Notes under the pieces: generated by a model | What the model was told of the DNA's origin: nothing | The model's database searches: none | Seen by the model: only the letters and a program-made list of their open reading frames with translations | Made by a program: the position numbers and the translations under genes | Shown: piece by piece, positions 9,809 through 19,236 of the stretch | Position numbering within the stretch: the first letter of the stretch is position 1 | Layout: each line of letters begins with the position of its first letter | NCBI RefSeq assembly: GCF_025144145.1 | Contig: NZ_CP083546.1 | Location: forward strand, 3,178,501-3,242,500 | From: Leisingera sp. M658 | GTDB taxonomy: Bacteria; Pseudomonadota; Alphaproteobacteria; Rhodobacterales; Rhodobacteraceae | Length of the DNA: 64,000 nucleotides | Direction of reading: 5' to 3'

Positions 9809-10535
9809 CTTGAATCAAGCCTCCTGGTTATCTGGCGCCGTTCCTCCTGGCGTTTTAGGTCGCGAACAGACAGACTGCGCCCGGTACGTGGGCATGGATG
9901 TCCGCGTTAGTGTTGAGTTCTGATTTCTGCTCGGCGCCGTTTCTGGCGTTCTACGTCCGGCTGGCCGCTCTTTGCGGCGGCCTGCGCCCGGATACCAGGC
10001 TGGCGGCGTGTTGCTTACTCTCAAGCTTACACCAATTACGTACTTCTTACTATCTGAAAGTGGTGTACTTTTAATTAATTGCCAGAAACTTTTGCGGGAA
10101 ATTTTCATCACATCGCGGCGATCACTGTTGTTGCGGCCGCCTTACGCGCCGCGGCAAATCAAGAGCCTCCAGCCGCGCGTCCACTGTTGATCAGAGGGGT
10201 GCTGGGGGCTTTCCCCTACTGCTTCTGAAGTCCAGGCAACAGGGTTAGCAGTGCCTACGGCAAGGCAAAACGGCCAATTCTCCCGCGCCAGCCATACGTC
10301 CGCCCCATATCACGGCTGCGTGAAAAAGCTTAGAAATTCTGCGGCACTCAGGACACGGTTGCCGCCCAAACTGCATGAATCCCGTCCCTGATGCACTGGA
10401 CAGGACAATAAAAATCATCACAGTATGGCCTCAAAATGGCCGCAAAAGACGGCCGATGGGCAAACGTACAGGCAACGGAACGACGCGGCACCCGCCAGAT
10501 TACGGCGGCGCAGCGCACAGATGAGTGGTATTACA
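9809..10535. other. Long intergenic region between divergent prkA and adhesin genes
   Basis: These 727 bases contain no convincing gene; small open frames on both strands lack codon structure and family features. The part next to prkA has two related leader repeats (9831-9862 and 9931-9960). The middle (about 10015-10110) is AT-rich and probably holds one or both promoters. The part near the adhesin shows no clear signal. Confidence 0.6.
9831..9960 (-). repeat. Two related leader repeats upstream of prkA
   Basis: Copy 1 (9831-9862) and copy 2 (9931-9960) share GGCGCCGTT, then CTGGCGTT, then TA-GTC, with a short insertion (CCTC) in copy 1. In mRNA sense each reads as AACGCCAG followed by CGGCGCC. 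They lie 23-150 bases ahead of the prkA start and could form a structured leader. Confidence 0.45.
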
Positions 10536-13058
10536 ATGAGCACGGTCGCATTTATTACCCGCGATATGGCGGGCACTACACAGCATGGGAACTTTTCCGA
10601 AGGCACCCCGGCACGTATTGACGCCGCCCATGCCAAGGATATCTCGCTGAACCTCAGCCCTGCTGATGTCGAAAGCTATTCCCGCCAGGGCGGCAACCTG
10701 CACATCACCCTGGCCGATGGCCAGGAACTGGTGATTGAGAACTACTATTCCTACGGCTCATCCGGCGGGAAGAACCTGTTCCTCAGCCAGGACGGCGAAT
10801 TCACCGAAGTTGTCCTGGAAGACAAATCCAGCGGCATGCTCTTTGCCACATACGAGCCGCTGGATCTGACCGGAAAGTGGAGCGCCTACGATGAGATGGT
10901 GTTCCTGGACGTTGACCGCATCGAACCGGTGGTTGCACCGCTGGCCGCGCCGCTGTTCGGCGGGCTGGGTGCGGCCGGGGCCGCGGCGGGCGTCGTTGGT
11001 GCGGCTGTAATTGCCGGCGGAGGCGGCGGTGACGGCGGCGAAGGGACAGGTGGCATTGTGCCAACGGTCGACAACCCCGATGCCAGCTACCCGGTTTCTG
11101 ACTCCACCACCGAACCGGTGGTTATCACCGGCACCGGTGCGCCTGGATCCGATGTGACTGTCAATGTCGGAACCTCCACAGCCACCACAACCGTTGATGA
11201 CGACGGCAATTGGAGCGTCAGCTTCCCGGTCGATGATCTGCCGGAGGACGGCAATTATGACACAACTGTGCATGTGGTTGACCCGAACGGGACTGAGTTC
11301 GATCTGGATGGCCCCGCCGTCGTAATCGACACGGTTGCCACTGTCGGCCTCGACGAGGGCCAGGCAGGCGGCGACGACATGATCAATGCCGCCGAAGCAG
11401 CTGATGGCGTTACCCTGACCGGAACCGCCGAAGCGGGCGCCACAGTGGAAGTCACTTTTCAGGGTGTGACCCGGACGGTTACCGCAACCGAAAGCGGGAC
11501 TTGGAGCGCTGACTTTGCAGCTTCGGAAATTGCCTCCGGGGAATACGACTCAGAAGTCAGCGTCACCGCGACCGATACTTTCGGCAATACGGACAGCGTC
11601 ACCGGCACAATTCGCGTAGACACGACCACGGCCGTAGACATCGACAATGGACAAGCGGGCGGTGATGACATTGTCAGCAACGCCGAAGCTACCGCTGGTC
11701 TGACATTGACCGGAACCGGCGAGGCCGGCGCAAGTGTCAGCGTCACCGTTGAGGGCGTGACCCGCACCGCAACCGTGGATGCAGACGGCAACTGGGCCGC
11801 AGACTTCGAAGCCGGCTCCCTGCCTGCCGGTGAATACGACACCACTGTCAGCGTGACCTCCACCGACGAAGCCGGCAACACGGCAACCGCCACGGCGGAT
11901 CTGCATGTGGACACTGTGGTCGATCCCCTCACCCTGAATTCCGGCAGCATCGAAGGCGACAATATCGTCAACGAGACCGAACGCAGCGACGGGGTGACCC
12001 TGACCGGCACGGTTGAGCCCGGCTCGACGGTTGTTGTGCAACTGGGTGATGCAACCGAAACTGCCACAGTTGATGCCGATGGCAATTGGAGCGCATCCTT
12101 TGCTGCCGCTGACATTGCTGAGGGCAGCTACGATGCAGCGGTGGTTGTGTCCGCCACGGACGCCGTGGGCAATACGTCGGAAATCACTGACACTCTGGCC
12201 ATCGACACCGAGGTGGTGCCTTTCACCTCGGACAGCGTGACCGATGATGATGTGGTGAGCCTCGCGGAAAGTGCTGCGGGCCTCTCGATGTCCGGCACCG
12301 TCGAACCCGGATCGGCAGTACAAGTCACCATTCAAGGTGTAACCCGGGACGCGCTGGTGGATGCGGACGGCAACTGGACTGCCGAGTTTGAACCCGGCGA
12401 TCTGCGCGAAGGCACCTATGAGGCCACAGCCGAAATTACGGCCACCGACCCGGCAGGCAACACGCAGACCCTGACCGAGGGCTTCAGCGTCGACACCGAA
12501 TACGATGCCCCCAACATTGGCGACGTGATCAGCACCGGCACCAGTGTCAGCGGTGTTTTCAGCGACGATTTCGAGGCCGGCGACACAATCCATGAGCTGA
12601 CCAGCACAGGCAGTGTCTCGGATGTCAGCGGCACCGAAACCGATCTTGGCAACGGCCAGACCCTGTACGACTTCGATGCAGACGTGCCGGACGGCTCGCA
12701 TCTTGTTGTGAACCGGGTGGATGACGCCGGCAACAGCTCTGGCACAATGGTGGTGCTCGAAGACGGCGCCGGCGCATCTGTGCTGGATCATTCGGGCCTC
12801 TCGCAGTTCAACATCGACGAGCTGAACCTGGTTCATGCCGACGCCGTCGATCTGACCCTGACCGAGGCCGATATCAATGCGCTGTCAGGCAATTCCGACA
12901 AGCTCACTGTGCATGGGGAAGCTGACGACACGCTCACCATAACCGGGGCAACCGCCGCGGGAACCGAGACTGTCGATGGCGAGACGTACAATGTCTATAC
13001 AATCGGCGATGACGGCACCACGCTGTCCGTGGATGAAGACGTCAACGTTGTGATCTGA
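10536..13058 (+). CDS. Type I-secreted BapA-prefix adhesin with Ig-like repeats
   Basis: This is a surface or secreted adhesin of about 840 residues. An N-terminal BapA/LapF-type prefix domain (about residues 1-125; DISLNLSPADVESYSRQGG, ITLADGQELVIENYY) is followed by a Gly/Ala-rich stretch (about 137-173) and five Ig-like repeats of about 97 residues with the signature T(V/A)DADGNW. The C-terminal section has an LTEADINALSG motif and ends NVVI; Asp-rich tails ending in hydrophobics are typical of type I secretion signals. The proposed start at 10536 (MSTVAFITRD) fits related proteins. 10521 and 10425 are in-frame alternatives, none with a strong ribosome site. Secretion genes follow directly. 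A role in biofilm or attachment is inferred. Confidence 0.85.
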   Translation: MSTVAFITRDMAGTTQHGNFSEGTPARIDAAHAKDISLNLSPADVESYSRQGGNLHITLADGQELVIENYYSYGSSGGKNLFLSQDGEFTEVVLEDKSSGMLFATYEPLDLTGKWSAYDEMVFLDVDRIEPVVAPLAAPLFGGLGAAGAAAGVVGAAVIAGGGGGDGGEGTGGIVPTVDNPDASYPVSDSTTEPVVITGTGAPGSDVTVNVGTSTATTTVDDDGNWSVSFPVDDLPEDGNYDTTVHVVDPNGTEFDLDGPAVVIDTVATVGLDEGQAGGDDMINAAEAADGVTLTGTAEAGATVEVTFQGVTRTVTATESGTWSADFAASEIASGEYDSEVSVTATDTFGNTDSVTGTIRVDTTTAVDIDNGQAGGDDIVSNAEATAGLTLTGTGEAGASVSVTVEGVTRTATVDADGNWAADFEAGSLPAGEYDTTVSVTSTDEAGNTATATADLHVDTVVDPLTLNSGSIEGDNIVNETERSDGVTLTGTVEPGSTVVVQLGDATETATVDADGNWSASFAAADIAEGSYDAAVVVSATDAVGNTSEITDTLAIDTEVVPFTSDSVTDDDVVSLAESAAGLSMSGTVEPGSAVQVTIQGVTRDALVDADGNWTAEFEPGDLREGTYEATAEITATDPAGNTQTLTEGFSVDTEYDAPNIGDVISTGTSVSGVFSDDFEAGDTIHELTSTGSVSDVSGTETDLGNGQTLYDFDADVPDGSHLVVNRVDDAGNSSGTMVVLEDGAGASVLDHSGLSQFNIDELNLVHADAVDLTLTEADINALSGNSDKLTVHGEADDTLTITGATAAGTETVDGETYNVYTIGDDGTTLSVDEDVNVVI
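11065..12510 (+). repeat. Five tandem Ig-like repeat units in the adhesin gene
   Basis: Units of about 290 bp begin near 11065, 11346, 11639, 11926 and 12217. Each encodes a GDD/GDN acidic start, a TLTGT strand, and GNW-S/A-x-F, and ends in a VDT or IDT strand. DNA identity between units is moderate, so they are old duplications. Confidence 0.8.
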
Positions 13059-13064
13059 TCTATC

Positions 13065-13090
13065 GGCCCGGCAGTCATTTCTGCCGGGCC
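13065..13090 (+). terminator. Strong hairpin between adhesin and TolC genes
   Basis: A 10-bp stem GGCCCGGCAG / CTGCCGGGCC with a 6-base loop lies 7 bases after the adhesin stop. No T run follows. It may act as a partial terminator or mRNA stabiliser, giving more adhesin than exporter. Confidence 0.5.
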
Positions 13091-13130
13091 CAATACATCA
13101 AAAGCCTAAAACAAAAGGGCATATGGCAGG

Positions 13131-14420
13131 ATGCAACCGGGACGCTTTTTTTGCGCCATCGCAGTGACGTGCAGCCTGTCGGCTTGCGCCCATACGCTGC
13201 CGTTCGGCGGCGGAGAAAGCGCAGAAACCGCGCCGCGCAGCAATTTCGCACAATCCGGCGAGGCCTCCTCCGAGGTGATCCACAAGCTGATGGAGCGCCG
13301 CTCCTTGCTGGCGCAGGACAGCGCCTATGGGCAAGTGGCCGAGGCCGCAATTGCCGCCTCTTCCCGCGCTGCCGAAGCAGAGCTGATCGGCGCCAAGCTG
13401 CGCGCCGAGGCGGCCTCAAAGAACTGGCTGCCAACCCTTGGCCCATCCGTCAGCCTGACCGATCTGGGGGATTTGGTGGCCGGCCTGCTGATTGAGCAGG
13501 TCCTGTTTGACAATGGCCGCCGCAAGGCCGAACGCGCCTTTGCCGCCGCCGATGTCGAAGTGGCCGCCGTCAGCCTGTCCGAGGACATGAACAGCCGCGT
13601 CGAAACCGCTGTCGGGCTGTATGCAGCGGCATTGCGCGGCGATGAAAAGGCCGCCTATGGCAACCGCGCCCTGCGCCGGATGCAGGAATTCCGCCGCATC
13701 GTGCAGGGCCGTGTCGACGGCGGCGTGTCGGACCGCGCCGACCTCAATGTGGTGGACAGCAAGATCAGCGGCATCCGCACGGCTACGGCCACCGCCCGTG
13801 ACGCCGCCGCCACCGCACGCGCGGAATTGCAGGCGATGACCGGCCAGTCCTTTGCGCAGAAACCCTCGCATCTGGGCATAGCCACGCCGCCGGAGCAGGT
13901 GCAGTTCCTGGCCGTGCTGAAGGCCAGCGCCGAAGCGGACCGCACCATTGCCCAAGCCAAGTCCGGCCGCGCCGGGCTGCTGCCCCAGATTGCGGCCTCG
14001 GGCAATGTGACCTCCGACGGATCCGGTGCCGGGCTGACGCTGGGCGTTGGCCAGCCGCTGGGATTGGGCACACCCGCCGCCATTCAAGCGCTGGAGGCCA
14101 CCAAGGAGGCCGCCACCCGCCAGATTGGCGAGACCGAAGAGATTGCCCGCCGCACCTACAGCCGCCAGGTCCAGCAAATTGCATCCTATCAGCGCCAGGA
14201 GGGCGAGACCGCCGCGCTGGTGCGCCGCAGCCGCGAGACCTACGGCCTGTTCCAAAAACAGTTCGAAGCGGGCCAGCGCCCGGTGATGGAGGTGATCCAG
14301 GTCTACGAAGAGCTGGTGCGCCGAGAACAAGCCTATATCGACGCGAAATATGAGGCGGTGCTGATTCAGCTGCAGCTGGCACGCGACCTGGGGCTGCTGG
14401 CCGATGGGGACAAGATTTGA
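13131..14420 (+). CDS. TolC family outer-membrane channel of type I secretion
   Basis: This 429-residue outer-membrane efflux protein would form the exit duct for the adhesin. The N-terminus MQPGRFFCAIAVTCSLSACA has a lipoprotein-type signal with a lipobox LSAC and C19, so it may be a lipidated TolC homologue. Two repeated alpha-helical segments follow (for example residues 140-215 and 330-425), with beta stretches such as LGPSVSLTDLGDLVAGLLIEQ between them. Its stop overlaps the next gene by 4 bp. It is the second gene of the secretion operon. Confidence 0.88.
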   Translation: MQPGRFFCAIAVTCSLSACAHTLPFGGGESAETAPRSNFAQSGEASSEVIHKLMERRSLLAQDSAYGQVAEAAIAASSRAAEAELIGAKLRAEAASKNWLPTLGPSVSLTDLGDLVAGLLIEQVLFDNGRRKAERAFAAADVEVAAVSLSEDMNSRVETAVGLYAAALRGDEKAAYGNRALRRMQEFRRIVQGRVDGGVSDRADLNVVDSKISGIRTATATARDAAATARAELQAMTGQSFAQKPSHLGIATPPEQVQFLAVLKASAEADRTIAQAKSGRAGLLPQIAASGNVTSDGSGAGLTLGVGQPLGLGTPAAIQALEATKEAATRQIGETEEIARRTYSRQVQQIASYQRQEGETAALVRRSRETYGLFQKQFEAGQRPVMEVIQVYEELVRREQAYIDAKYEAVLIQLQLARDLGLLADGDKI

Positions 14421-16735
14421 CCGACACGACCCAAAATCCGCCCCGCCCGCTGTCCGCTTCCGGCAAAAAGCCGGTGCTGCGGGCGGTGCCTGTATCCGGA
14501 ACCGGAGCACCGGAGGCGATGCAGCCGGCCAACACGCCCGCCCCTGCGCCCGTCCCCGCTCCGGACGCCAATCCGCTGCCAAAAGCCCCGCCGCAGGACG
14601 CCCAGCCTGAAGTCGGCTCGTTGCTGGAGGGCGCAGCAACGCGCATTCAGCACCGCGCCAGCCTGATTGCCACCCTGGCCGCTCTGAAGGGCAGCGAAGT
14701 GCCGGTCAGCGACGTCGCCGCCTTTCTGTGGAGTGAAACACCGGGCGACCTGTCGCTGCATTCACTGGCCAAGGCGTTGCACACGACCGGGCTGCAGCCG
14801 AAGATCCTGGAAAAGCAAACCTTGAACCCGGCCCTCTGGCCTGCGCTTGCGGTCATGTCCGGCGGCCAATGCGTGCTGGTGCTGAGCCAGACCGAAGAAA
14901 CACTGACCATCTACGACACCGCCTGCGCGGACAACCGCACCGAAGTGCCGCTGGGTGAATTCGGCCCCTATTTCACCGGCACCGTGCTGTCGGCCCGCCC
15001 CTCGCTGAAGCAGATGGCGGCGAAACACACACCGCAGATCGACCCCGGCCATTGGTTCTGGAGCGAGTTTCCGAAATACCGCCGCCAGGTGGGCGAGATC
15101 ATGCTGGGATCGCTGGTCGCCAACATCCTGGCGGTTTCGGTCGCGCTGTTCTCGCTTCAGGTCTACGACCGCGTAGTGCCGCATCAGTCGCAAGCCACAC
15201 TGTGGGTGCTTGCAGTCGGTGCCTTTTTGGCAATTGCGCTGGAGGCGATGCTGAAGCTGGCCCGCGCCCGGCTGACCGATGCCGCCGGCCGCCAGATCGA
15301 GCTGTCGGTGCAGCACAACCTGATGCGCCGCCTGATCGGCATGCGCTCGGACAAGAAGCCGCTGCCGCCGTCCGGCCTGTTTGCCGCGATGCGCGATTTC
15401 GGCTCGGTACGGGAGTTCTTTACCTCCTCCACCATCTCCACCCTGGCCGATATCCCGTTTATCGCGGTCTTCCTGCTGCTGGTTGCCTCCATCGCTGGGC
15501 CGGTGGTCTGGGTGATTGTCGCGGGCGGCGTTCTGATGCTGCTGCCTGCCTATTTCATGCAGAAGAAGATGATCGCCCTGACCCGCCAGACCCAGGGCGC
15601 CAATGCCAAGGCCGGGCGGCTGCTGCATGAGGTGGTGACGGAACTCGACACCGTCAAAACCCAGCGCGGCGAGGAACGGGTGCTGCGGCTGTGGGATGAG
15701 CTGAACACGCTGTCCTCCCATTCCGCGACTGAGCAGCGCAAGCTGTCCAGCGCCCTCACCTATTGGTCGCAAGGGGTGCAGCAGGCCACCTATATCACCG
15801 CTGTGGTGCTGGGCACGCTGCTGGTTTTCGCGGGTGAATTCACCGTCGGCACCATTATCGCCACCGGCATCCTGACCAGCCGCACCTTGGCACCGCTGAC
15901 GCAATTTGCCGGCACTTTGGCGCGCTGGAGCAACGTCAAGGCCGCACTCGAAGGGCTGGATGCGATTGCACAGGCGCCGCAGGAGAAGGAGAAGGAACGC
16001 ACCTACCTGCGCCGTCAGAAAATCGAGGGCCGGTTCGACCTGCGCGAGATCCTGTTTCGCTATGAGGACGACGCCGCACCGACGCTGGATGTGCAGGCGG
16101 TGGCAGTTACCCCCGGTCAGCGGGTTGCGGTGCTGGGTGTCAATGGCTCAGGCAAATCCACCCTTCTCAAGCTGCTGTCGGGGCTTTATGCGCCCGATCA
16201 TGGCCGGATCCTGCTGGATGGCACTGACATGGCGCAGATCGACCCGCGCGACCTGCGCGCAAACATTGGATATCTCAGCCAGGACGTGCGCCTGTTTGCC
16301 GGCACCCTGCGCGACAACTTGAACCTTAACCAGCTGGAGCGTGATGACGACCGGCTGATGGAAGCGCTGGAGTTTGCCGGCCTCGGCGCCCATGTGCGCA
16401 ACCACCACAAGGGTCTGGATCTGGAAATCAGCGATGGCGGCCATGGTCTGTCGATCGGCCAGCGCCAATCCATCGGCTGGGCACAGCTGTGGCTGCAGGA
16501 TCCTTCGGTGGTACTGCTGGACGAGCCCACCGCTGCGTTGGACCAAACACTGGAGCGTACCCTTGTCAGCCGCCTGGAAACCTGGCTGGACGGCCGCACC
16601 GCTGTGATCGCCACCCACCGGATGCCAATCCTATCACTGACCAACCGCACCCTGATCCTGCAATCGGGCCGGATGGTTGTGGACGGGCCGCGGGACCAGG
16701 TCCTGGCCCATCTGGCCGCTGGAGAGGGCAAATGA
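14417..16735 (+). CDS. Type I secretion ABC transporter (LapB-type permease/ATPase)
   Basis: This 772-residue inner-membrane exporter has a Pro/Ala-rich N-terminal stretch (about 1-60), a C39-peptidase-like domain (about 70-195), a six-helix membrane domain (about 215-500) and a C-terminal ATPase. Walker A is GVNGSGKST near 575, the signature is LSIGQRQSIG near 678 and Walker B is VVLLDEPTAALD near 697. The peptidase-like domain has no catalytic cysteine in the expected LIATLAALKG region, so it probably binds substrate without cutting, as in RTX exporters. It overlaps its neighbours by 4 bp on both sides. Confidence 0.94.
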   Translation: MTDTTQNPPRPLSASGKKPVLRAVPVSGTGAPEAMQPANTPAPAPVPAPDANPLPKAPPQDAQPEVGSLLEGAATRIQHRASLIATLAALKGSEVPVSDVAAFLWSETPGDLSLHSLAKALHTTGLQPKILEKQTLNPALWPALAVMSGGQCVLVLSQTEETLTIYDTACADNRTEVPLGEFGPYFTGTVLSARPSLKQMAAKHTPQIDPGHWFWSEFPKYRRQVGEIMLGSLVANILAVSVALFSLQVYDRVVPHQSQATLWVLAVGAFLAIALEAMLKLARARLTDAAGRQIELSVQHNLMRRLIGMRSDKKPLPPSGLFAAMRDFGSVREFFTSSTISTLADIPFIAVFLLLVASIAGPVVWVIVAGGVLMLLPAYFMQKKMIALTRQTQGANAKAGRLLHEVVTELDTVKTQRGEERVLRLWDELNTLSSHSATEQRKLSSALTYWSQGVQQATYITAVVLGTLLVFAGEFTVGTIIATGILTSRTLAPLTQFAGTLARWSNVKAALEGLDAIAQAPQEKEKERTYLRRQKIEGRFDLREILFRYEDDAAPTLDVQAVAVTPGQRVAVLGVNGSGKSTLLKLLSGLYAPDHGRILLDGTDMAQIDPRDLRANIGYLSQDVRLFAGTLRDNLNLNQLERDDDRLMEALEFAGLGAHVRNHHKGLDLEISDGGHGLSIGQRQSIGWAQLWLQDPSVVLLDEPTAALDQTLERTLVSRLETWLDGRTAVIATHRMPILSLTNRTLILQSGRMVVDGPRDQVLAHLAAGEGK

Positions 16736-17910
16736 CCATGTCTTTGCACGACCCCTACGGCAACGCCGAGACTCCGCGCAGTGCCAGCCGCATCATCTAT
16801 CTGGTGCTTGCCGCCTTGCTCACCTTCCTGATCTGGGCGGCTTTTGCCTCAATTGACGAAATTGTCCGCGGCGAAGGCCAGGTGGTGTCCTCATCGCGCG
16901 CCCAGATCGTTCAGAACCTCGAAGGCGGCATTCTGGCTGAACTCCAGGTGCGCCAGGGCGACATCGTCACCGCAGGCCAGGTGCTGGCCAAGCTGCAGGA
17001 CACCAAATTCCGCGCCGCGGCTGATGAGCTGCAAAACCAGATCGATGCGCTCGAAATCAAACGCTACCGGCTGGAGGCGCAAATGAAGGGCGCCTTTGAA
17101 TTTGCCGTGCCGGAGATGCTGGCGCAGCGCTCCCCCGGCATCCTTTCCTCTGAACGCGGGCTGCTGACTGCCCGCCAGACCGATTTCACCAGCCGCCGTG
17201 ACAGCGCCAAACAGATCCTTGACCAGCAAAATGCCGAGCTGGCCAATATGGAGCGGCTCTACAAGCAGAAGATCGTGGCCTTGATCGAAGTGAACAAGGC
17301 CCGCAAACTGTCCACCGACGCCCGCGCCAAATACAACGAGATCGGCACCCAGGCAGAGCTGGAACAGGCCGAGGAATACTCCCGGACGTTGCGCGAACTC
17401 ACTACCCTGCGCCAGGAACAACGGCTGGCGGTGGATCAGCTGAACCGCACCATCATCACCTCGCCGATGGCCGGTATTGTCAACAGCCTGTCCGTCACCA
17501 CCATCGGCGGCGTGATCCGTCCCGGCGAAGAAATTCTGGAGATCATCCCGCTGGGCGAAGAGCTGTTTGTCGAGGCCCGCATCAAGCCGGAGAACATCGC
17601 CAGTGTACAGCCCGGCCAGGACGCCACGATCAAGCTTTCAGCTTATGATTACACCATCTACGGTTCCCTGCGCGGCAAGGTGGATTTCGTTTCCGCCGAC
17701 ACTTTCGAGGACGAACGCAATCCGCGCGCCGAACCTTATTACCGGGTAACCGTCCGGGTCGACAAATCCGGCTTTACCGAACGCCAGCAAACTATCGAAA
17801 TCCGCCCGGGAATGCGGGCAACCGCTGAATTGCAGACCGGCGCCAAAACCGTGCTGCAATATCTGCTGAAACCGCTTTACAAGTCCCGCGAAGCCCTGCG
17901 CGAGCCTTGA
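16732..17910 (+). CDS. HlyD family type I secretion periplasmic adaptor
   Basis: This 392-residue membrane fusion protein links the ABC exporter to TolC. There is a short cytoplasmic N-terminus, one membrane helix (about residues 22-44, IIYLVLAALLTFLIWAAF), a split lipoyl/barrel domain (GEGQVVSSSRAQIVQNLEGG, later ITSPMAGIVNSL) and a coiled-coil hairpin between about 85 and 240. The start at 16732 overlaps the exporter stop (ATGA); an open frame reaching further upstream lies inside the exporter gene and was rejected. It is the last gene of the secretion operon. Confidence 0.95.
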   Translation: MTMSLHDPYGNAETPRSASRIIYLVLAALLTFLIWAAFASIDEIVRGEGQVVSSSRAQIVQNLEGGILAELQVRQGDIVTAGQVLAKLQDTKFRAAADELQNQIDALEIKRYRLEAQMKGAFEFAVPEMLAQRSPGILSSERGLLTARQTDFTSRRDSAKQILDQQNAELANMERLYKQKIVALIEVNKARKLSTDARAKYNEIGTQAELEQAEEYSRTLRELTTLRQEQRLAVDQLNRTIITSPMAGIVNSLSVTTIGGVIRPGEEILEIIPLGEELFVEARIKPENIASVQPGQDATIKLSAYDYTIYGSLRGKVDFVSADTFEDERNPRAEPYYRVTVRVDKSGFTERQQTIEIRPGMRATAELQTGAKTVLQYLLKPLYKSREALREP

Positions 17911-17923
17911 TGCCAAGGAAAAC

Positions 17924-17948
17924 GCCTGCCCCCAGCACGGCGGCAGGC
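17924..17948. terminator. Weak hairpin between hlyD-type gene and protease gene
   Basis: GCCTGCC and GGCAGGC are separated by 11 bases, between convergent genes. There is no T run, so termination is only possible. Confidence 0.3.
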
Positions 17949-17978
17949 AGAAAGCGGTCCTGTCTCTGAATGGGGTCC

Positions 17979-18692
17979 CTAGCCCGCCCGCCGTATCAGA
18001 TCCCGCAGCGTCGAATCCAGCGCCGTGCCAATCGACACCCGGCGGTTGCCCATCGCGGCCTTGGCCGAAATCACCGAAACCAGCCGCGGCGGCAATCCCG
18101 GGCGCATTTCCAGCACCGGCGAGCCTGAAGCACCGAAATCCACCAGGCAGGACATCACCAAGGTCCGGCTCTGCCGCGCCAGGACGCTGCAGGACCGCTC
18201 CAGATTGGGCCGGGTCGCATGCCTGCGGGTATAGGACAGAACCCCCAGGATATCCCCCCGCGCGGCGCCGCTGGACATTGTCAGCGGCTGAACCTGGCTG
18301 CCGCTGATCGGCCGGTCAAGTTTCAGTACCGCCAGATCGCTGCCGATCTGATGGGTTCCTGCAGGCCGGTACCGGTACTGCGGATGCATCACCGCTTTCA
18401 CCACTTGCCGCAGGGCCACGGCCTGCCGCCCGGACAGGCCCGCTTCGAAGCGGATCGTGGACGGGTCAACCCGCGCCCCCGTCCTAGGATCGAACAGGCA
18501 ATGCGCCGCTGTCAGCACCAAGTCCGGTGCAACCAGCGCCCCGGTGCACATGTTTTTGTTGGAGATGTTCAGCCGTCCCACGGCCTCCCACCCTTCCATT
18601 GATCTGACGTTGGACCGCGAATCATCCGCATCCACGCCATCGGGCATGCCCAATGACAGGCACGCCGCAATCGCAGCAATAAGAAGTCTCAT
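17979..18692 (-). CDS. Secreted trypsin-like serine protease (S1 family)
   Basis: This 237-residue protein has a signal peptide (MRLLIAAIAACLSLGMPDGVDA) and a chymotrypsin fold. The catalytic triad is H64 (LTAAHC), D119 (GSDLAVLKL) and S189 (FGASGSP). The usual Asp just before the serine is Ala188, as in some V8/HtrA-like members. There is no PDZ domain. Cysteine pairs C49/C65 and C168/C182 could form disulphides. It faces the type I secretion operon tail to tail. A role in processing surface proteins is possible but unproven. Confidence 0.88.
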   Translation of the reverse strand: MRLLIAAIAACLSLGMPDGVDADDSRSNVRSMEGWEAVGRLNISNKNMCTGALVAPDLVLTAAHCLFDPRTGARVDPSTIRFEAGLSGRQAVALRQVVKAVMHPQYRYRPAGTHQIGSDLAVLKLDRPISGSQVQPLTMSSGAARGDILGVLSYTRRHATRPNLERSCSVLARQSRTLVMSCLVDFGASGSPVLEMRPGLPPRLVSVISAKAAMGNRRVSIGTALDSTLRDLIRRAG

Positions 18693-19236
18693 TATCCACT
18701 CCAGCTTCCCACAGACGCATCGTTATTCAGGCGTGCGGCTGGAATGAGGCCCAATGTTGCCAGGCTGAGACAGATTCATGGACAGAATGTGGCAGCGTTA
18801 ACAATTCCCTAACCCCCCGGTTATTGATGCTTAACCATGGCAAAAAAGCCCCCCGCAGCGCTAGGGAAAGTAAACAATTCGTTAATATTTTTTCCAAACC
18901 ATGAACAAACAAAGAGAATTCCGCAGCCGTTCACCGGCTTGAGCCCCCTGGATCTGGACTGCACCCCCCCGAATCGAGGCTCCCGATTTTCTGATACGTT
19001 AATGTTTTTCGTGTTTTCGAAGCAGAACGTTGCACTGGGCACATCAGCCCGCTGGCAGCGAGACCGCCCAATTGGTTAACGCGATCTGTCCGGGACCGAT
19101 GCTGCCTGCCCAGCTCATTTCTGGAAATTGCAGGTGTCTTAACAGATCGAAAATCTATCTGGCGTTGTATCAGGGGCAATATCAATGCCTGCATCCACTG
19201 CCCGGCGGATGCATTCCGGAGGTCGCAAAGTTAGAA
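18693..19236. other. AT-rich intergenic region before the chemotaxis receptor gene
   Basis: These 544 bases lie between divergent genes, and no coding frame fits. The central part (18790-19020) is AT-rich with GTTAAC/GTTAAT motifs (for example near 18797 and 18889) that may belong to promoters of either gene. GGAGG at 19218-19222 is the likely ribosome site of the receptor. Confidence 0.5.

Noticed and set aside
10005-10020. Possible sigma-54 promoter near the prkA/adhesin spacer
   Set aside because: TGGC and TTGC are 6 bases apart rather than the needed 7, and the flanks do not match.
9815-10111. Open frame of 98 codons upstream of prkA
   Set aside because: It crosses the leader repeats and AT-rich promoter region and has no family features.
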